Shown here piece after piece: positions 1-8,698 of a DNA stretch of 64,000 nt. The DNA is from Chromatiales bacterium (GTDB taxonomy: Bacteria > Pseudomonadota > Gammaproteobacteria > UBA6429 > Thiohalophilaceae). The stretch covers positions 22,435 to 86,434 of the forward strand of contig JALVOC010000183.1 in assembly GCA_027032075.1 (NCBI GenBank). The letters run 5' to 3'. The notes beneath the pieces were generated by a model. It searched no databases. It saw only the letters and a list, made by a program, of their open reading frames with translations, and had not been told where the DNA came from. The stretch's first letter is position 1. Each line of letters starts with the position of its first letter. Position numbers and translations under genes: made by a program.

Positions 1-864
1 TTTTTGGGAAAGCTGCATGATCTGATCGCCGAAGTGGTTGAGTCCACCTCCCAGCTTGGCAGCAATGCCAGACAGTTGAAGGAGATCACCGAGGTTACCG
101 CCAAGGGTGCGCAACAGCAGCAGCAGGAGACAGAGCAGCTGGCAACAGCGATTAACCAGATGAATGCCAACGTGCGTGCCGTGGCGGACAATGCCGCCGA
201 AACCGCAAGCACCGCCGCCAATGCCGAAAGCGAAGCCAATAAAGGCAAACACATTGTGAGCGAGACAGTCGCTGCAATCAATACGCTTGCCGGTGGTATT
301 GAAAGTGGCGCCAGGGTGATCGATGAACTGAAGGAGGAAAGTGAAAATATCGGCGGGGTGCTGGATGTGATACGTGATATCGCCGAGCAGACGAATCTTC
401 TGGCACTGAATGCCGCCATCGAGGCCGCCCGGGCCGGTGAGCAGGGGCGGGGCTTCGCGGTGGTGGCGGATGAAGTGCGCAGCCTGGCGAGCCGCACGCA
501 GGAGTCCACCCAGGAGATCCAGGCCATGATCGAGCGGCTGCAGGACGGGGCGAACCAGGCGGTGAGTGTGATGGAGCAAAGTCAGGAGCAGGCGCAAATG
601 GGCGTGGAGAAAATCAGCCAGACCGGGGAAGCGCTGGGATCCATCACCGGCGCGGTAGCGACCATCAATGAAATGGCCGTGCAGATCTCCTCTGCGGTTG
701 AGCAGCAGAGTTCGGTAGCGGAAGAAATGAACCACAATATCATCAACATCAGTAATGTGGCCGAGCAAACGAGTGACAGTGCCCAGATCACCGCCTCCGC
801 CAGCGGTGAACTGGGTGATGTCGCCGCCCACCTGATCGGGCTGGTGAAAATGTTCAAGGTGTGA
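1..864 (+). CDS. Methyl-accepting chemotaxis protein, C-terminal part
   Basis: This is the cytoplasmic signalling half of a chemoreceptor; the reading frame is open from the first base, so the sensor, membrane and HAMP parts lie upstream of the window. The visible 287 codons are mostly helical heptads. The strongly conserved hairpin tip is at residues about 125-170 ([20 protein letters not shown], then [12 protein letters not shown]), the site where CheA and CheW bind. Glutamine- and glutamate-rich stretches on both sides could hold methylation sites. The family function, relaying ligand signals to the flagellar or type IV pilus motor, is established; the ligand cannot be known from here. No chemotaxis genes follow; the next genes are accessory. 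Confidence 0.93.
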   Translation, partial: FLGKLHDLIAEVVESTSQLGSNARQLKEITEVTAKGAQQQQQETEQLATAINQMNANVRAVADNAAETASTAANAESEANKGKHIVSETVAAINTLAGGIESGARVIDELKEESENIGGVLDVIRDIAEQTNLLALNAAIEAARAGEQGRGFAVVADEVRSLASRTQESTQEIQAMIERLQDGANQAVSVMEQSQEQAQMGVEKISQTGEALGSITGAVATINEMAVQISSAVEQQSSVAEEMNHNIINISNVAEQTSDSAQITASASGELGDVAAHLIGLVKMFKV

Positions 865-891
865 TTAAACGTTTCGGCAAAGGGGTAAACA

Positions 892-949
892 CGCGTTCCG
901 AAGATCAGTACACTCAGGTAACGGAGCATCAGGGCCAGAAGTATTTTAC
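892..949. repeat. Dispersed intergenic repeat, copy 1
   Basis: These 58 bases match 52,213-52,270 in the same orientation at about 47 of 58 positions, with no gaps. Both copies begin just after the stop codon of a plus-strand gene. The flanks do not match. In both, the conserved cores include GCGTTCCGAA, CAGTACAC and CGGAGCATC. Two copies of a non-coding sequence 51 kb apart point to a genome-wide repeat family rather than to a gene. I see no terminal repeats that would identify it as a known insertion sequence. Confidence 0.7.
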
Positions 950-1028
950 AGACATGCTGTAAATACAGTCGTTCCCGCACATCCATGTGCTCCACGACAC
1001 GTGTACATCCTGTACATCGTCCAGCTAA

Positions 1029-2150
1029 GCCCGACAGCCGCATCTGACCCAGGAGCAGCTCGCCAATCGTGCCGGCCTGTCCCGGAGCGCTTACCGCAAC
1101 CTGGAGAAAGGACGCACCGCGCCCCGGACCGACACCTTTAAGGCCCTGGCGGGCGCGCTCGAAGTACCCCTGAAAGAGCTGCTCACTCCCGTCCAGCCCC
1201 TGCAAAGCGTCCGTTTCCGTTCCCTGAAGCGGCTCAAGAGCAGCGACCAGGTGCTGGCAAACGTCCCCCGCTGGCTGCGGGACTTCGCCGACCTGGAGGA
1301 TTTGACCGGGGAACGATATGAACACGGCCTCAAACCGCTGTGGCGCCAGATTGCCCGCAAGCGACGCTGCGTCATCCCGGCGATTGCCACATTTGTGCGG
1401 GCGCATTTCGGGCTGAGTGAAGACGAGCCGGTGCACGACATCTGCGGCTTGCTCGAATCCCAGGGTGTCAAGGTTTACTCGGTGCAGGTCGCCAATGATG
1501 CATTCATGGGGCTCTCGGTCGCAGAAGAAGTCGGCGGTCCGGCGGTGATCGTCAATACCTGGGACCGCCTCCCGGTGGAGACCTGGATCTTCAGCGCCGC
1601 CCACGAACTGGGGCACCTGCTGCTGCATTTGAGCGCCTATGATGTCAACCAGGAGCAGGAGGACGAAGCGCAGGAAAAGGAGGCCGACCAGTTCGCGTCT
1701 CACTTCCTTATGCCCGAAGCGGTCTTCCGCAAGGAATGGGAGGAGGCCGCCGGGCTTCCCCTGATTGACCGGGTGCTCAAAGTAAAGAGAGTTTTCCGGG
1801 TAAGCTGGCGCACCGTGCTTTACCGTGTCGCCGAGCGCTTTCGCGAAGATCAGCGCTTTCTTGTCTGGAAGCGGTTCAACGAAGAATACAAACGGCAAAA
1901 AGGGCGGGCGCTGCTCAAGCGCGATGAGCCCTATGCCATTACCCGGGAGATATACCAGGATCCCCATGGTATCCGTCCGATCGGAACCGAGCCGGCGGGC
2001 ATGGCGCCCCATGATTTCAAGGAAGACCGCCTGTCGCGCCTGGTCAGAAAAGCGGTCGAGGCGGAGATCATTTCATTGTCCCGCGGTGCGGAGATCCTCC
2101 AGATGCCGCTGCAAGCAATGCGTGAGCTGTCGGCCTCATGGATGGCATAG
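1029..2150 (+). pseudogene. XRE-family HTH + ImmA/IrrE metallopeptidase, 5'-truncated
   Basis: In frame from 1029 (just after a TAA at 1026) the translation gives most of a Cro/CI-type helix-turn-helix (LTQEQLANRAGLSRSAYRNL, then KGRTAPRTDTFKALA), but the first helix and any ATG/GTG at the expected place are missing. The first possible GTG is 1251, which would discard the whole DNA-binding domain. Downstream is an ImmA/IrrE peptidase domain with the zinc motif HELGH at 1603-1617 and the conserved E-DQFASHFLMP segment. Family members cleave or bind repressors and often pair with a PIN-domain protein. The missing 5' end and the truncated partner directly after it suggest a decaying module. A shorter protein starting at 1251 could still be made. 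Confidence 0.6.
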
Positions 2151-2159
2151 GCCAGCATC

Positions 2160-2186
2160 ATGCGGCTTATCGTGGATGCCAAATAG
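2160..2186 (+). pseudogene. Remnant of PIN-domain partner gene (first 8 codons)
   Basis: Nine bases after the ImmA/IrrE stop an ATG opens the peptide MRLIVDAK, followed at once by TAG. PIN-domain nucleases begin with a beta strand of the form xxIVDANV, carrying the first catalytic aspartate, and XRE-ImmA/IrrE genes are commonly followed by such a gene (DUF4411 type). The reading frame ends exactly where the N or S after DA would come. I read this as the surviving start of the lost partner. The peptide is very short, so the call rests on the motif together with its position. Confidence 0.45.
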
Positions 2187-2587
2187 CACACAACAGTCGA
2201 CTGTAGGGCGTGCAATGGATGTGGTACAGGTAATCCATCGCATCAATCTGCGCTATATTACCGCCAGGATCCTGGAACGCTTCGGGGCGAAAATCAGGGG
2301 AAACAAGGACTGAGGGCTTCAGCGGCGTATGAAACTGACGGACAACGAAAGATGGGACATCAATAAAAACTTGGCTTATCATTTCAGCAGCTATCATATT
2401 TTATTATCTCATGGATTGGCTGACATACTCAGATCGCGGATATTTGCTTGAGATTCTTGATACCCTATAAGAACGAGGGTGCTGATCCGAGGCGATTGCG
2501 GGCGGAATGGGATCGCAATCCCAGGTCTGGATAATCTTCCCGAGAAGAGCCTTCGGTCGGCAAAATAAAAAAATAGATGGGTGGTTC
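2187..2587. other. Intergenic region with short ORF relics, upstream of hsdR
   Basis: No convincing complete gene lies in these 401 bases. There are two short open frames: 2215-2313 (32 aa, unrecognised) and 2329-2451 (40 aa), whose start MKLTDNERWDINKNL resembles the N-terminus of site-specific DNA methyltransferases of the Type III or Mod class before it becomes unrelated. The stretch from 2370 to 2470 is AT-rich and could carry the hsdR promoter, but I cannot fix a -35/-10 pair. The region reads as a junction of several deleted genes. Confidence 0.4.
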
Positions 2588-4939
2588 ATGGTCAGCAAGG
2601 AAAAGAAAAACCTTAGCGAAACAGACATCTGCGATCTTTTCATTACTCCCGCCATCAAGCAGGCCGGCTGGGACCAGATGCAGCAAATGCGCCGTGAAGT
2701 TACCCTGACCCCTGGTCCTGTCGTAGTGCGGGGCAACATGTCTTCGCGCAACAAAAAAAAGAAAAAATTTGCTGACTACGTGCTTTCCTGGGAGCCGGGC
2801 ATCCCCGTCGCAGTCGTCGAGGCCAAGGACAACAAGCACACCGTCAGCCAGGGTCTGCAACAGGCGCTGGGCTATGCAGAAATCCTGAACGTTCCCAGCG
2901 CCTTCAGCTCCAACGGCGACGCCTTCGCCTCCCACAACAAGGTACCTGCCCCCGGTGAAGATATCGAAACCGAATTTCCGCTGGAGTCCTTCCCGCCACC
3001 GGCGACCCTCTGGCAGCGTTACAAAAGCTGGCGCGGCATCGCGGATCCGGCCGAAGAACTGGTCGTCCAGCCCTATCATCTGGACCCGTCCGGCAAGGAA
3101 CCCCGCTACTACCAGGTCGAGGCCATCAACCGCAGCATCGAGGCGGTCGCCAGTGGCAAAAAGCGCGTCCTGCTGGTCATGGCCACCGGCACCGGCAAGA
3201 CCTACACTACTTTCCAGATCATCTGGCGCCTGTGGAAGGCGGGACGCGTCAAGCGGGTACTATTTCTTGCTGATCGCAACATTCTGGTCGACCAGACCCT
3301 GGTCAACGACTTCAAGCCCTTCGGCCCGGTCATGACCAAAATCAAAAACCGCAAAATCGACCCCTCCTACGAAATCTATCTGGGCCTGTACCAAGCCATC
3401 ACCGGGCCGGATGAAGAAGACAAAATCTTCAAGTCCGTCTCACCCGACTTCTTCGACATGATCGTCATTGACGAATGCCATAGGGGCAGCGCGGCCGAGG
3501 ATTCCCAGTGGCGGGAGATTCTCGAATATTTTTCCGGTGCCGTGCAGCTTGGCCTCACCGCGACACCCAAGGAGACCCGATACGTTTCCAGCACCACCTA
3601 TTTCGGCGAGCCGGTCTACACCTACAGCCTCAAACAGGGCATCGAGGACGGCTTCCTAGCCCCCTACAAGGTGGTGCGCATCGATATTGACAAGGACGTA
3701 TTGGGCTGGGTACCGCCACCGGGGATGAAAGACGACCTCGGCCAGGAGATCGAACATCGTGAATACAACCAGCAAGACATGGACCGCATCCTGGTGCTCA
3801 ACCAGCGCACCAAGTTGGTGGCCGAGCGGGTGATGCAATATCTCAGGGCCACCGACCCCTACGCCAAGACCATCATCTTCTGCGAGGACATCGACCACGC
3901 CGAGCGCATGCGCGCCGCCATCACCAACGCCGCCGGGCAGCTCGCCATCGACAACCCCAAGTACGTCATGCGCATCACCGGCGACAGCGTCGAGGGCAAG
4001 AACGAACTGGACAACTTCATCGATCCGGAAAGCACATTTCCGGTCATCGCCACTACCTCGGAGCTGCTGACCACCGGCGTCGACGCCCAGACCTGCAAGC
4101 TGATCGTGCTGGACAAGACCATCAATTCCATGACCAGCTTCAAGCAGATCATCGGCCGCGGCACCCGTATCAACGAAGAGCACAACAAGTGGTTCTTCAC
4201 CATCATGGACTTCAAGAAGGCCACCGAGCTGTTCCATGATCCGGATTTCGACGGCGAGCCGGTAGTGATTTATCAGCCCGGCGCCGGTGATGACCCTGTA
4301 CCCCCCGATCCCGACTACCCTGAGGAAGAATTTAACCCCGATCAGATGGAAGATGAGCCCGGCACCTACAAAATCCGCGTCAGCGGCGTGCCAGCAACGA
4401 TCATCAACGAGCGCATCGAATACATCGGCCCGGATGGCAATCTCATCACCGAATCCTACAAGGACTTCACCCGCAATCAGATCCGGTCGGAATACGCCTC
4501 GCTGGACGACTTTCTGCAACGCTGGCACAGCGAGAAGAAAAAGCAGGCCATACTCGACGAGCTGGAAGAACACGGCATTGTGCTCGACAACCTTGCCGCC
4601 GAAGTCGGAAGGGATTATGGCGATTTCGATCTCATCGCCCATATTGCCTTTGATCAGCCACCCCTCACCCGCCGTGAGCGCGCCAACAATGTCAAAAAGC
4701 GCAACTATTTCACCAAGTACGGCGACAAGGCCCGCGCCGTACTCGAGGCCCTGCTGGACAAATACGCCGACGAAGGCATTCGCAGCCTGGAGACGCCCAG
4801 GGTGCTCAAGCTCAAACCCTTCGATAAAATCGGCACCCCGGTTGAAATCATCAACCAGGTCTTCGGCGGCAAGGCCAACTATGAACAGGCCGTGCAGGAA
4901 CTGGAACAGGAACTCTTCAGGCCAGATGAATCGGCCTGA
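2588..4939 (+). CDS. hsdR: Type I restriction enzyme, R (endonuclease/translocase) subunit
   Basis: This is the 783-aa motor and nuclease subunit of a Type I restriction-modification complex; it translocates and cuts DNA lacking the host methylation. The N-terminal nuclease shows D63 and the EAK triplet at 78-80 of the PD-(D/E)xK fold. The SF2 helicase core follows: Walker A GTGKT near 198, a DECH box near 291, LTATPK near 322 and GRGTR near 523. The C-terminal part binds HsdM. Length and motif order fit the EcoEI/IB-like group. I chose the ATG at 2588 because the protein proper begins there (SKEKKNLSETDICDLF); an in-frame extension to 2507 is possible but adds an unlikely leader. The gene heads an R-M-S operon. 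Confidence 0.93.
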   Translation: MVSKEKKNLSETDICDLFITPAIKQAGWDQMQQMRREVTLTPGPVVVRGNMSSRNKKKKKFADYVLSWEPGIPVAVVEAKDNKHTVSQGLQQALGYAEILNVPSAFSSNGDAFASHNKVPAPGEDIETEFPLESFPPPATLWQRYKSWRGIADPAEELVVQPYHLDPSGKEPRYYQVEAINRSIEAVASGKKRVLLVMATGTGKTYTTFQIIWRLWKAGRVKRVLFLADRNILVDQTLVNDFKPFGPVMTKIKNRKIDPSYEIYLGLYQAITGPDEEDKIFKSVSPDFFDMIVIDECHRGSAAEDSQWREILEYFSGAVQLGLTATPKETRYVSSTTYFGEPVYTYSLKQGIEDGFLAPYKVVRIDIDKDVLGWVPPPGMKDDLGQEIEHREYNQQDMDRILVLNQRTKLVAERVMQYLRATDPYAKTIIFCEDIDHAERMRAAITNAAGQLAIDNPKYVMRITGDSVEGKNELDNFIDPESTFPVIATTSELLTTGVDAQTCKLIVLDKTINSMTSFKQIIGRGTRINEEHNKWFFTIMDFKKATELFHDPDFDGEPVVIYQPGAGDDPVPPDPDYPEEEFNPDQMEDEPGTYKIRVSGVPATIINERIEYIGPDGNLITESYKDFTRNQIRSEYASLDDFLQRWHSEKKKQAILDELEEHGIVLDNLAAEVGRDYGDFDLIAHIAFDQPPLTRRERANNVKKRNYFTKYGDKARAVLEALLDKYADEGIRSLETPRVLKLKPFDKIGTPVEIINQVFGGKANYEQAVQELEQELFRPDESA

Positions 4940-4955
4940 GACCCGGACCCGTAGG

Positions 4956-4971
4956 TCGGGCTTCAGCCCGA
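4956..4971. repeat. REP-like palindrome between hsdR and hsdM
   Basis: TCGGGCT-tc-AGCCCGA forms a perfect 7-bp stem with a 2-base loop inside the 99-base gap between hsdR and hsdM, preceded by GTAGG. The motif GTAGGTCGGGCTTCAGCCCGA is a familiar extragenic palindrome in proteobacteria. No T-run follows, so it is not an intrinsic terminator, but it could protect or process the hsdRMS mRNA. Confidence 0.55.
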
Positions 4972-5038
4972 TACCGGCCCCGAATACACGTAATGCCCTA
5001 ACATCGGGCACCATGCAGAAAGCCAACAGGAATACAGA

Positions 5039-6517
5039 ATGAGCAACGTCAGCGGTATCATCAAATCCATCCAGAACATCATGTGGAAAGACGTCGGTCT
5101 TGACGGTGATGCGCAGAGGCTCGGTCAACTGGTCTGGATGTTCTTCCTCAAGATCTTCGACGACCGCGAGGCAGAGCTGGAACTCATCGAGGACGACTAC
5201 GAATCACCCATCCCCGGGCACCTGCGCTGGCGCAACTGGGCCGCTGACCCGGAAGGCATGACCGGTGATGCGCTGGCTGACTTCGTCAACAATCAGCTTT
5301 TCCCAGCGCTCAAGGAAAAACTGCCAGCGCATGGACCACAGGGAGCACGCGCCCAGGTGGTGCGCAGCGTATTCGAGGATGCCTACAACTACATGAAATC
5401 CGGCACCCTCATGCGCCAGGTGATCAACAAGATCAACGAGATCAACTTCAACAACACCGAGGACCGCCACACCTTCGGCAGCATCTACGAACAGATCCTC
5501 AAGGACCTGCAAAGCGCCGGCAATGCAGGCGAGTTCTACACCCCCCGTGCCGTCACCCGCTTCATCGTCAACCGGGTGGACCCGAAACTGAAGGAAACCG
5601 TGCTCGACCCCGCCTGCGGCACCGGCGGTTTCCTCACCTGCACCATCGACCACAAGCGCGACCGGTACGTGAAGACCCGCAAGCAGGAGGAAACCCTGCA
5701 GAAAACCATCTTCGGCGTGGAGAAAAAGGCGCTGCCGCACATGCTGGCGGTGACCAACATGATCCTGCACGGCATCGACGTGCCCACCAACATCTGCCAC
5801 GACAACACCCTGAGCCGCCCCTACAAGGACTACGGCGAAAAGGACCGGAAAGACGTCATCATCACCAATCCCCCCTTCGGCGGCATGGAAGAGGACGGCA
5901 TCGAAAACAACTTTCCTGCCCATTTTCGCACCCGCGAGACCGCCGACCTGTTCATGGCGCTGATTATCAAGTTGCTGAAGAAAAACGGCCGTGCCGCCGT
6001 GGTGCTGCCCGACGGATTCCTGTTCGGCGAGGGTATGAAGACCCGCCTCAAGCAAACCCTGCTGGAAGAATGCAACCTGCACACCATCGTCCGCCTGCCC
6101 AACGGCGTGTTCAACCCCTATACCGGCATCAAGACCAACCTGCTCTTCTTCACCAAGGGCCGGCCCACCGAAACCGTCTGGTACTACGAACACCCCTACC
6201 CGCCCGGCTACAAGAGCTACAGCAAGACCAAACCCATGCGCTTCGAGGAATTCCAGGCCGAGATCGACTGGTGGGGCGACGAGGCCGACGACTTCAAGGC
6301 CCGCAAGGAAACCGAACACGCCTGGCCCGTCAGCCGTGAGGAGATCGAGGCCCGCAACTACAATCTCGACATCAAGAACCCCCACGTCGGCGAACAGATC
6401 GATCACGACCCGGACGAGTTGCTGCAACAGTACGCAGAACAGCAACGGGAAATCAGCGAACTGCGCCAGCAGCTCAAAAACATCCTCGACCAGGCATTAA
6501 GCGAAAGCCGCGCATGA
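5039..6517 (+). CDS. hsdM: Type I restriction enzyme, M (N6-adenine methylase) subunit
   Basis: This 492-aa methyltransferase transfers a methyl group from S-adenosylmethionine to adenine in the bipartite site chosen by HsdS, and it is also part of the restriction complex. The helical N-terminal domain (HsdM_N) covers about residues 5-140. The SAM-binding motif DPACGTGG is near 190 and the catalytic NPPFGG (N-P-P-F) is near 277. Both are intact, so the methylase should be active. The start ATG is at 5039. The stop overlaps the hsdS start by four bases (ATGA at 6514-6517), indicating translational coupling of M and S. Confidence 0.95.
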   Translation: MSNVSGIIKSIQNIMWKDVGLDGDAQRLGQLVWMFFLKIFDDREAELELIEDDYESPIPGHLRWRNWAADPEGMTGDALADFVNNQLFPALKEKLPAHGPQGARAQVVRSVFEDAYNYMKSGTLMRQVINKINEINFNNTEDRHTFGSIYEQILKDLQSAGNAGEFYTPRAVTRFIVNRVDPKLKETVLDPACGTGGFLTCTIDHKRDRYVKTRKQEETLQKTIFGVEKKALPHMLAVTNMILHGIDVPTNICHDNTLSRPYKDYGEKDRKDVIITNPPFGGMEEDGIENNFPAHFRTRETADLFMALIIKLLKKNGRAAVVLPDGFLFGEGMKTRLKQTLLEECNLHTIVRLPNGVFNPYTGIKTNLLFFTKGRPTETVWYYEHPYPPGYKSYSKTKPMRFEEFQAEIDWWGDEADDFKARKETEHAWPVSREEIEARNYNLDIKNPHVGEQIDHDPDELLQQYAEQQREISELRQQLKNILDQALSESRA

Positions 6518-8346
6518 ATAAACAACAGAACACACGGCTTGCCGAGCAGAGCGCTACCTATGCGCCAGAGACCGTCATCGAGCAAACACCCGGCGGCCGA
6601 GGCCACAATCCTGCCGTTGAATATCTCGATATCTGGAGCAGCGCCTGGCTTAAAAAGTCGGCAAGCGGACGCGGCAGCAATGGCAAGCTCACTCCCTATG
6701 GTATCCAGAAACTGCGAGAACTGATCCTGGAACTGGCTGTGCGCGGGCGGCTGGTGCCGCAAAATCCGGAAGATGAACCCGCCAGCGTGCTGCTGGAAAA
6801 AATCGCCGAGGGAAAGGCGCGGCTGGTGAAGGAAGGAAAGATCAAGAAGCAGCCGAGCTTGCCGGTGATAGAAGATCAAGATAGACCTAATAGCCTGCCC
6901 GATGGATGGGAATCGGCGCGTTTGGGTAACATTGTTCGAGTGCTAAACGGTCGCGCATACAAGAAGCACGAGATGTTGACGGAAGGGACTCCTTTGTTGA
7001 GAGTAGGTAACCTCTTTACGTCCAACGAGTGGTATTACTCAAATCTCGAACTTGAGCCGGATAAATATATAGATAATGGCGATCTAATTTATGCGTGGTC
7101 TGCCTCCTTCGGACCATTTATTTGGGAGGGTGGTAGAGTGATCTACCATTATCATATTTGGAAGCTGGATTTTTTTGATGAGTCGAGTTTTGACAAGCGA
7201 TTTTTGTATCGTTACCTAGAGGCAGAAACCGACCGTATTAAGGCATCTGGTAGTGGCATAGCCATGATTCATATGACTAAGGACCGGATGGAAAAATTGG
7301 TCATTCCAATTCCACCCCTCGCCGAACAACGCCGCATCGTCGCCAAGGTCGATGAACTCATGGCCCTCTGCGACCGGCTGGAGCAGGAGCAGACCGACAG
7401 CCTCCAGGCCCACCAGACCCTGGTCGAAACCCTGCTGCGCACTCTCGTCGAAGCGCCTGATGCCAAAAGCGCCCAACAAGCCTGGCAACGCATCGCCCAT
7501 CACTTCGACCTCCTCTTCACCACCGAAGAATCTATCGACCAGCTCAAACAAACCATCCTCCAACTCGCCGTCATGGGCAAACTCGTCCCCCAGGATCCCA
7601 ACGACGAACCTGCCAGCGTGCTGCTGGAAAAAATCGCCGACGAAAAGGCGCGGTTGGTGAAGGAAGGGAAGATCAAGAAGCAAAAGAAACTGCCGGAAAT
7701 TGCCGAGAATGAAAAGCCTTTTGAACTGCCGGTTGGATGGGAATGGGCATTTATACCACAAGTCGTGACTAACGATAAATATTCAATCAAAAGAGGCCCA
7801 TTTGGCAGTACCATAAAAAAAGATTATTTCGTGCCGAGTGGATACAAAGTATATGAACAGCAAAATGCTATTAAGGATGATTTCTCACTTGGGCAATATT
7901 ATATAAATAATGATAAGTTTAATGAGTTAAAGGCATTTGAAGTTAGGCCAAACGACATAATTATTAGCTGCTCTGGTACCGTTGGTAAGGTTGCTATAGC
8001 ACCCTCATGGATGGAGGCTGGAATTATTAACCAAGCTCTTTTGAAGCTTTCCCTGAATGAGAATGCATTAACGAATAGGTATTTTAAAATATTGTTTCCC
8101 GCATTTTATATGAAGACGGAAACCCTCTCAGAGCTACAGGGTACTGCTCAAAAAAACATGGTTTCCGTTGCGACTTTAAAGGAGGAGCCTTTTCCGCTTC
8201 CACCCCTCGCCGAACAACACCGCATCGTCGCCAAGGTCGATGAACTCATGGCCCTCTGCGACGCCCTCAAGGCCCGCATCCAGGACGCCCAGACCACACA
8301 GCTCCATCTTGCCGACGCCGTGGCTACTGAGGCGGTAGAATGCTGA
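6514..8346 (+). CDS. hsdS: Type I restriction enzyme, S (specificity) subunit
   Basis: This 610-aa subunit reads the two halves of the target sequence through two target-recognition domains (about residues 125-265 and 405-560) separated by conserved helical spacers. The spacers are near-duplicate: SVLLEKIA..KARLVKEGKIKK occurs twice, and PPLAEQxRIVAKVDELMALC occurs twice. At DNA level, 7310-7374 and 8198-8262 are identical except for one base, and 6778-6851 and 7609-7682 differ at about five positions. Both recognition domains are clearly more AT-rich than the spacers and the neighbouring genes, which fits import of new specificities by recombination at the conserved spacers. The start overlaps the hsdM stop. 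Confidence 0.94.
   Translation: MNKQQNTRLAEQSATYAPETVIEQTPGGRGHNPAVEYLDIWSSAWLKKSASGRGSNGKLTPYGIQKLRELILELAVRGRLVPQNPEDEPASVLLEKIAEGKARLVKEGKIKKQPSLPVIEDQDRPNSLPDGWESARLGNIVRVLNGRAYKKHEMLTEGTPLLRVGNLFTSNEWYYSNLELEPDKYIDNGDLIYAWSASFGPFIWEGGRVIYHYHIWKLDFFDESSFDKRFLYRYLEAETDRIKASGSGIAMIHMTKDRMEKLVIPIPPLAEQRRIVAKVDELMALCDRLEQEQTDSLQAHQTLVETLLRTLVEAPDAKSAQQAWQRIAHHFDLLFTTEESIDQLKQTILQLAVMGKLVPQDPNDEPASVLLEKIADEKARLVKEGKIKKQKKLPEIAENEKPFELPVGWEWAFIPQVVTNDKYSIKRGPFGSTIKKDYFVPSGYKVYEQQNAIKDDFSLGQYYINNDKFNELKAFEVRPNDIIISCSGTVGKVAIAPSWMEAGIINQALLKLSLNENALTNRYFKILFPAFYMKTETLSELQGTAQKNMVSVATLKEEPFPLPPLAEQHRIVAKVDELMALCDALKARIQDAQTTQLHLADAVATEAVEC
7310..7374 (+). repeat. hsdS conserved-spacer direct repeat, copy 1
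   Basis: These 65 bases recur at 8198-8262 with a single difference (G at 7331, A at 8219). The distance between copies is 888 bases, a multiple of three, so recombination between them would delete or swap one recognition domain in frame. Confidence 0.9.
8198..8262 (+). repeat. hsdS conserved-spacer direct repeat, copy 2
   Basis: Second copy of the 65-base repeat at 7310-7374. It encodes the same PLAEQ-RIVAKVDELMALC helix after the second recognition domain. Confidence 0.9.
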
Positions 8347-8366
8347 ATATCGGGTGACGGACGTCA

Positions 8367-8552
8367 ATGGAATTGAAATACGTCTATATCACGGGCTACA
8401 AGAACTTGGTGGACACCCGGCTTGAGTTTCGGAGTACCCAAACTCCGATCACCATCATTGTAAACGATGGGTTAGGGGCAGAGAAATGGGAATGGCGCGT
8501 GCAATGGGTAGAGGGCAATAGGCAATTTCATTTATTTTGCGGACAAAGCTGA
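8367..8552 (+). pseudogene. 5' fragment of an AAA/SMC-like ATPase gene
   Basis: The first 32 or so residues (MELKYVYITGYKNLVDTRLE, then FRSTQTPITIIV) match the opening strand-helix of AAA_15/AAA_21 or OLD-type ATPases, where the next residues should be the Walker A loop (G-NGSGKS). Instead the frame runs into NDGLGAEKWEW and stops at 8552. No Walker B or signature motif exists downstream. This is therefore a truncated remnant of an ATPase such as those found beside Type I systems. It starts 20 bases after hsdS and may once have been in the same operon. The 61-residue peptide is unlikely to be functional. Confidence 0.6.
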
Positions 8553-8653
8553 ATCGATGTATGCGTAACCCATTGAATATACAAGAAATCACTCACGTAC
8601 TCATTGTGGTTAAGGGGCTGGTGTTGAATTAGCCATGATATATATATAGAATC

Positions 8654-8672
8654 TAAATAGATTGTAAATAGA
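8654..8672 (+). promoter_or_regulatory. Direct repeats 11 bp apart, candidate operator
   Basis: TAAATAGA occurs at 8654-8661 and again at 8665-8672, an 11-bp period (one helical turn), inside an AT-rich stretch (8638-8670) that would suit a promoter. The first gene downstream (8699) looks like a ribbon-helix-helix protein, and such proteins bind tandem short repeats one turn apart, so this is a plausible autoregulatory operator. Inference only. Confidence 0.4.
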
Positions 8673-8698
8673 CCACGCATGTGGACTGGGATTCGGCC

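Noticed and set aside
582..2012. 476-aa minus-strand frame over the MCP end and the XRE-ImmA gene
   Set aside because: Antisense to two genes with clear domains; no recognisable motif in the frame.
2215..2313. 32-aa ORF after the PIN remnant
   Set aside because: Too short, no family resemblance; AGGG before the ATG is the only hint.
4940..5038. Intrinsic terminator between hsdR and hsdM
   Set aside because: The palindrome has no T-run; the genes should be co-transcribed, so I listed it as a REP-like repeat.
3656..5128. 490-aa minus-strand frame opposite hsdR
   Set aside because: It is the antisense shadow of a GC-rich gene with complete helicase motifs; the frame has hydrophobic valine/leucine-rich text without any domain.
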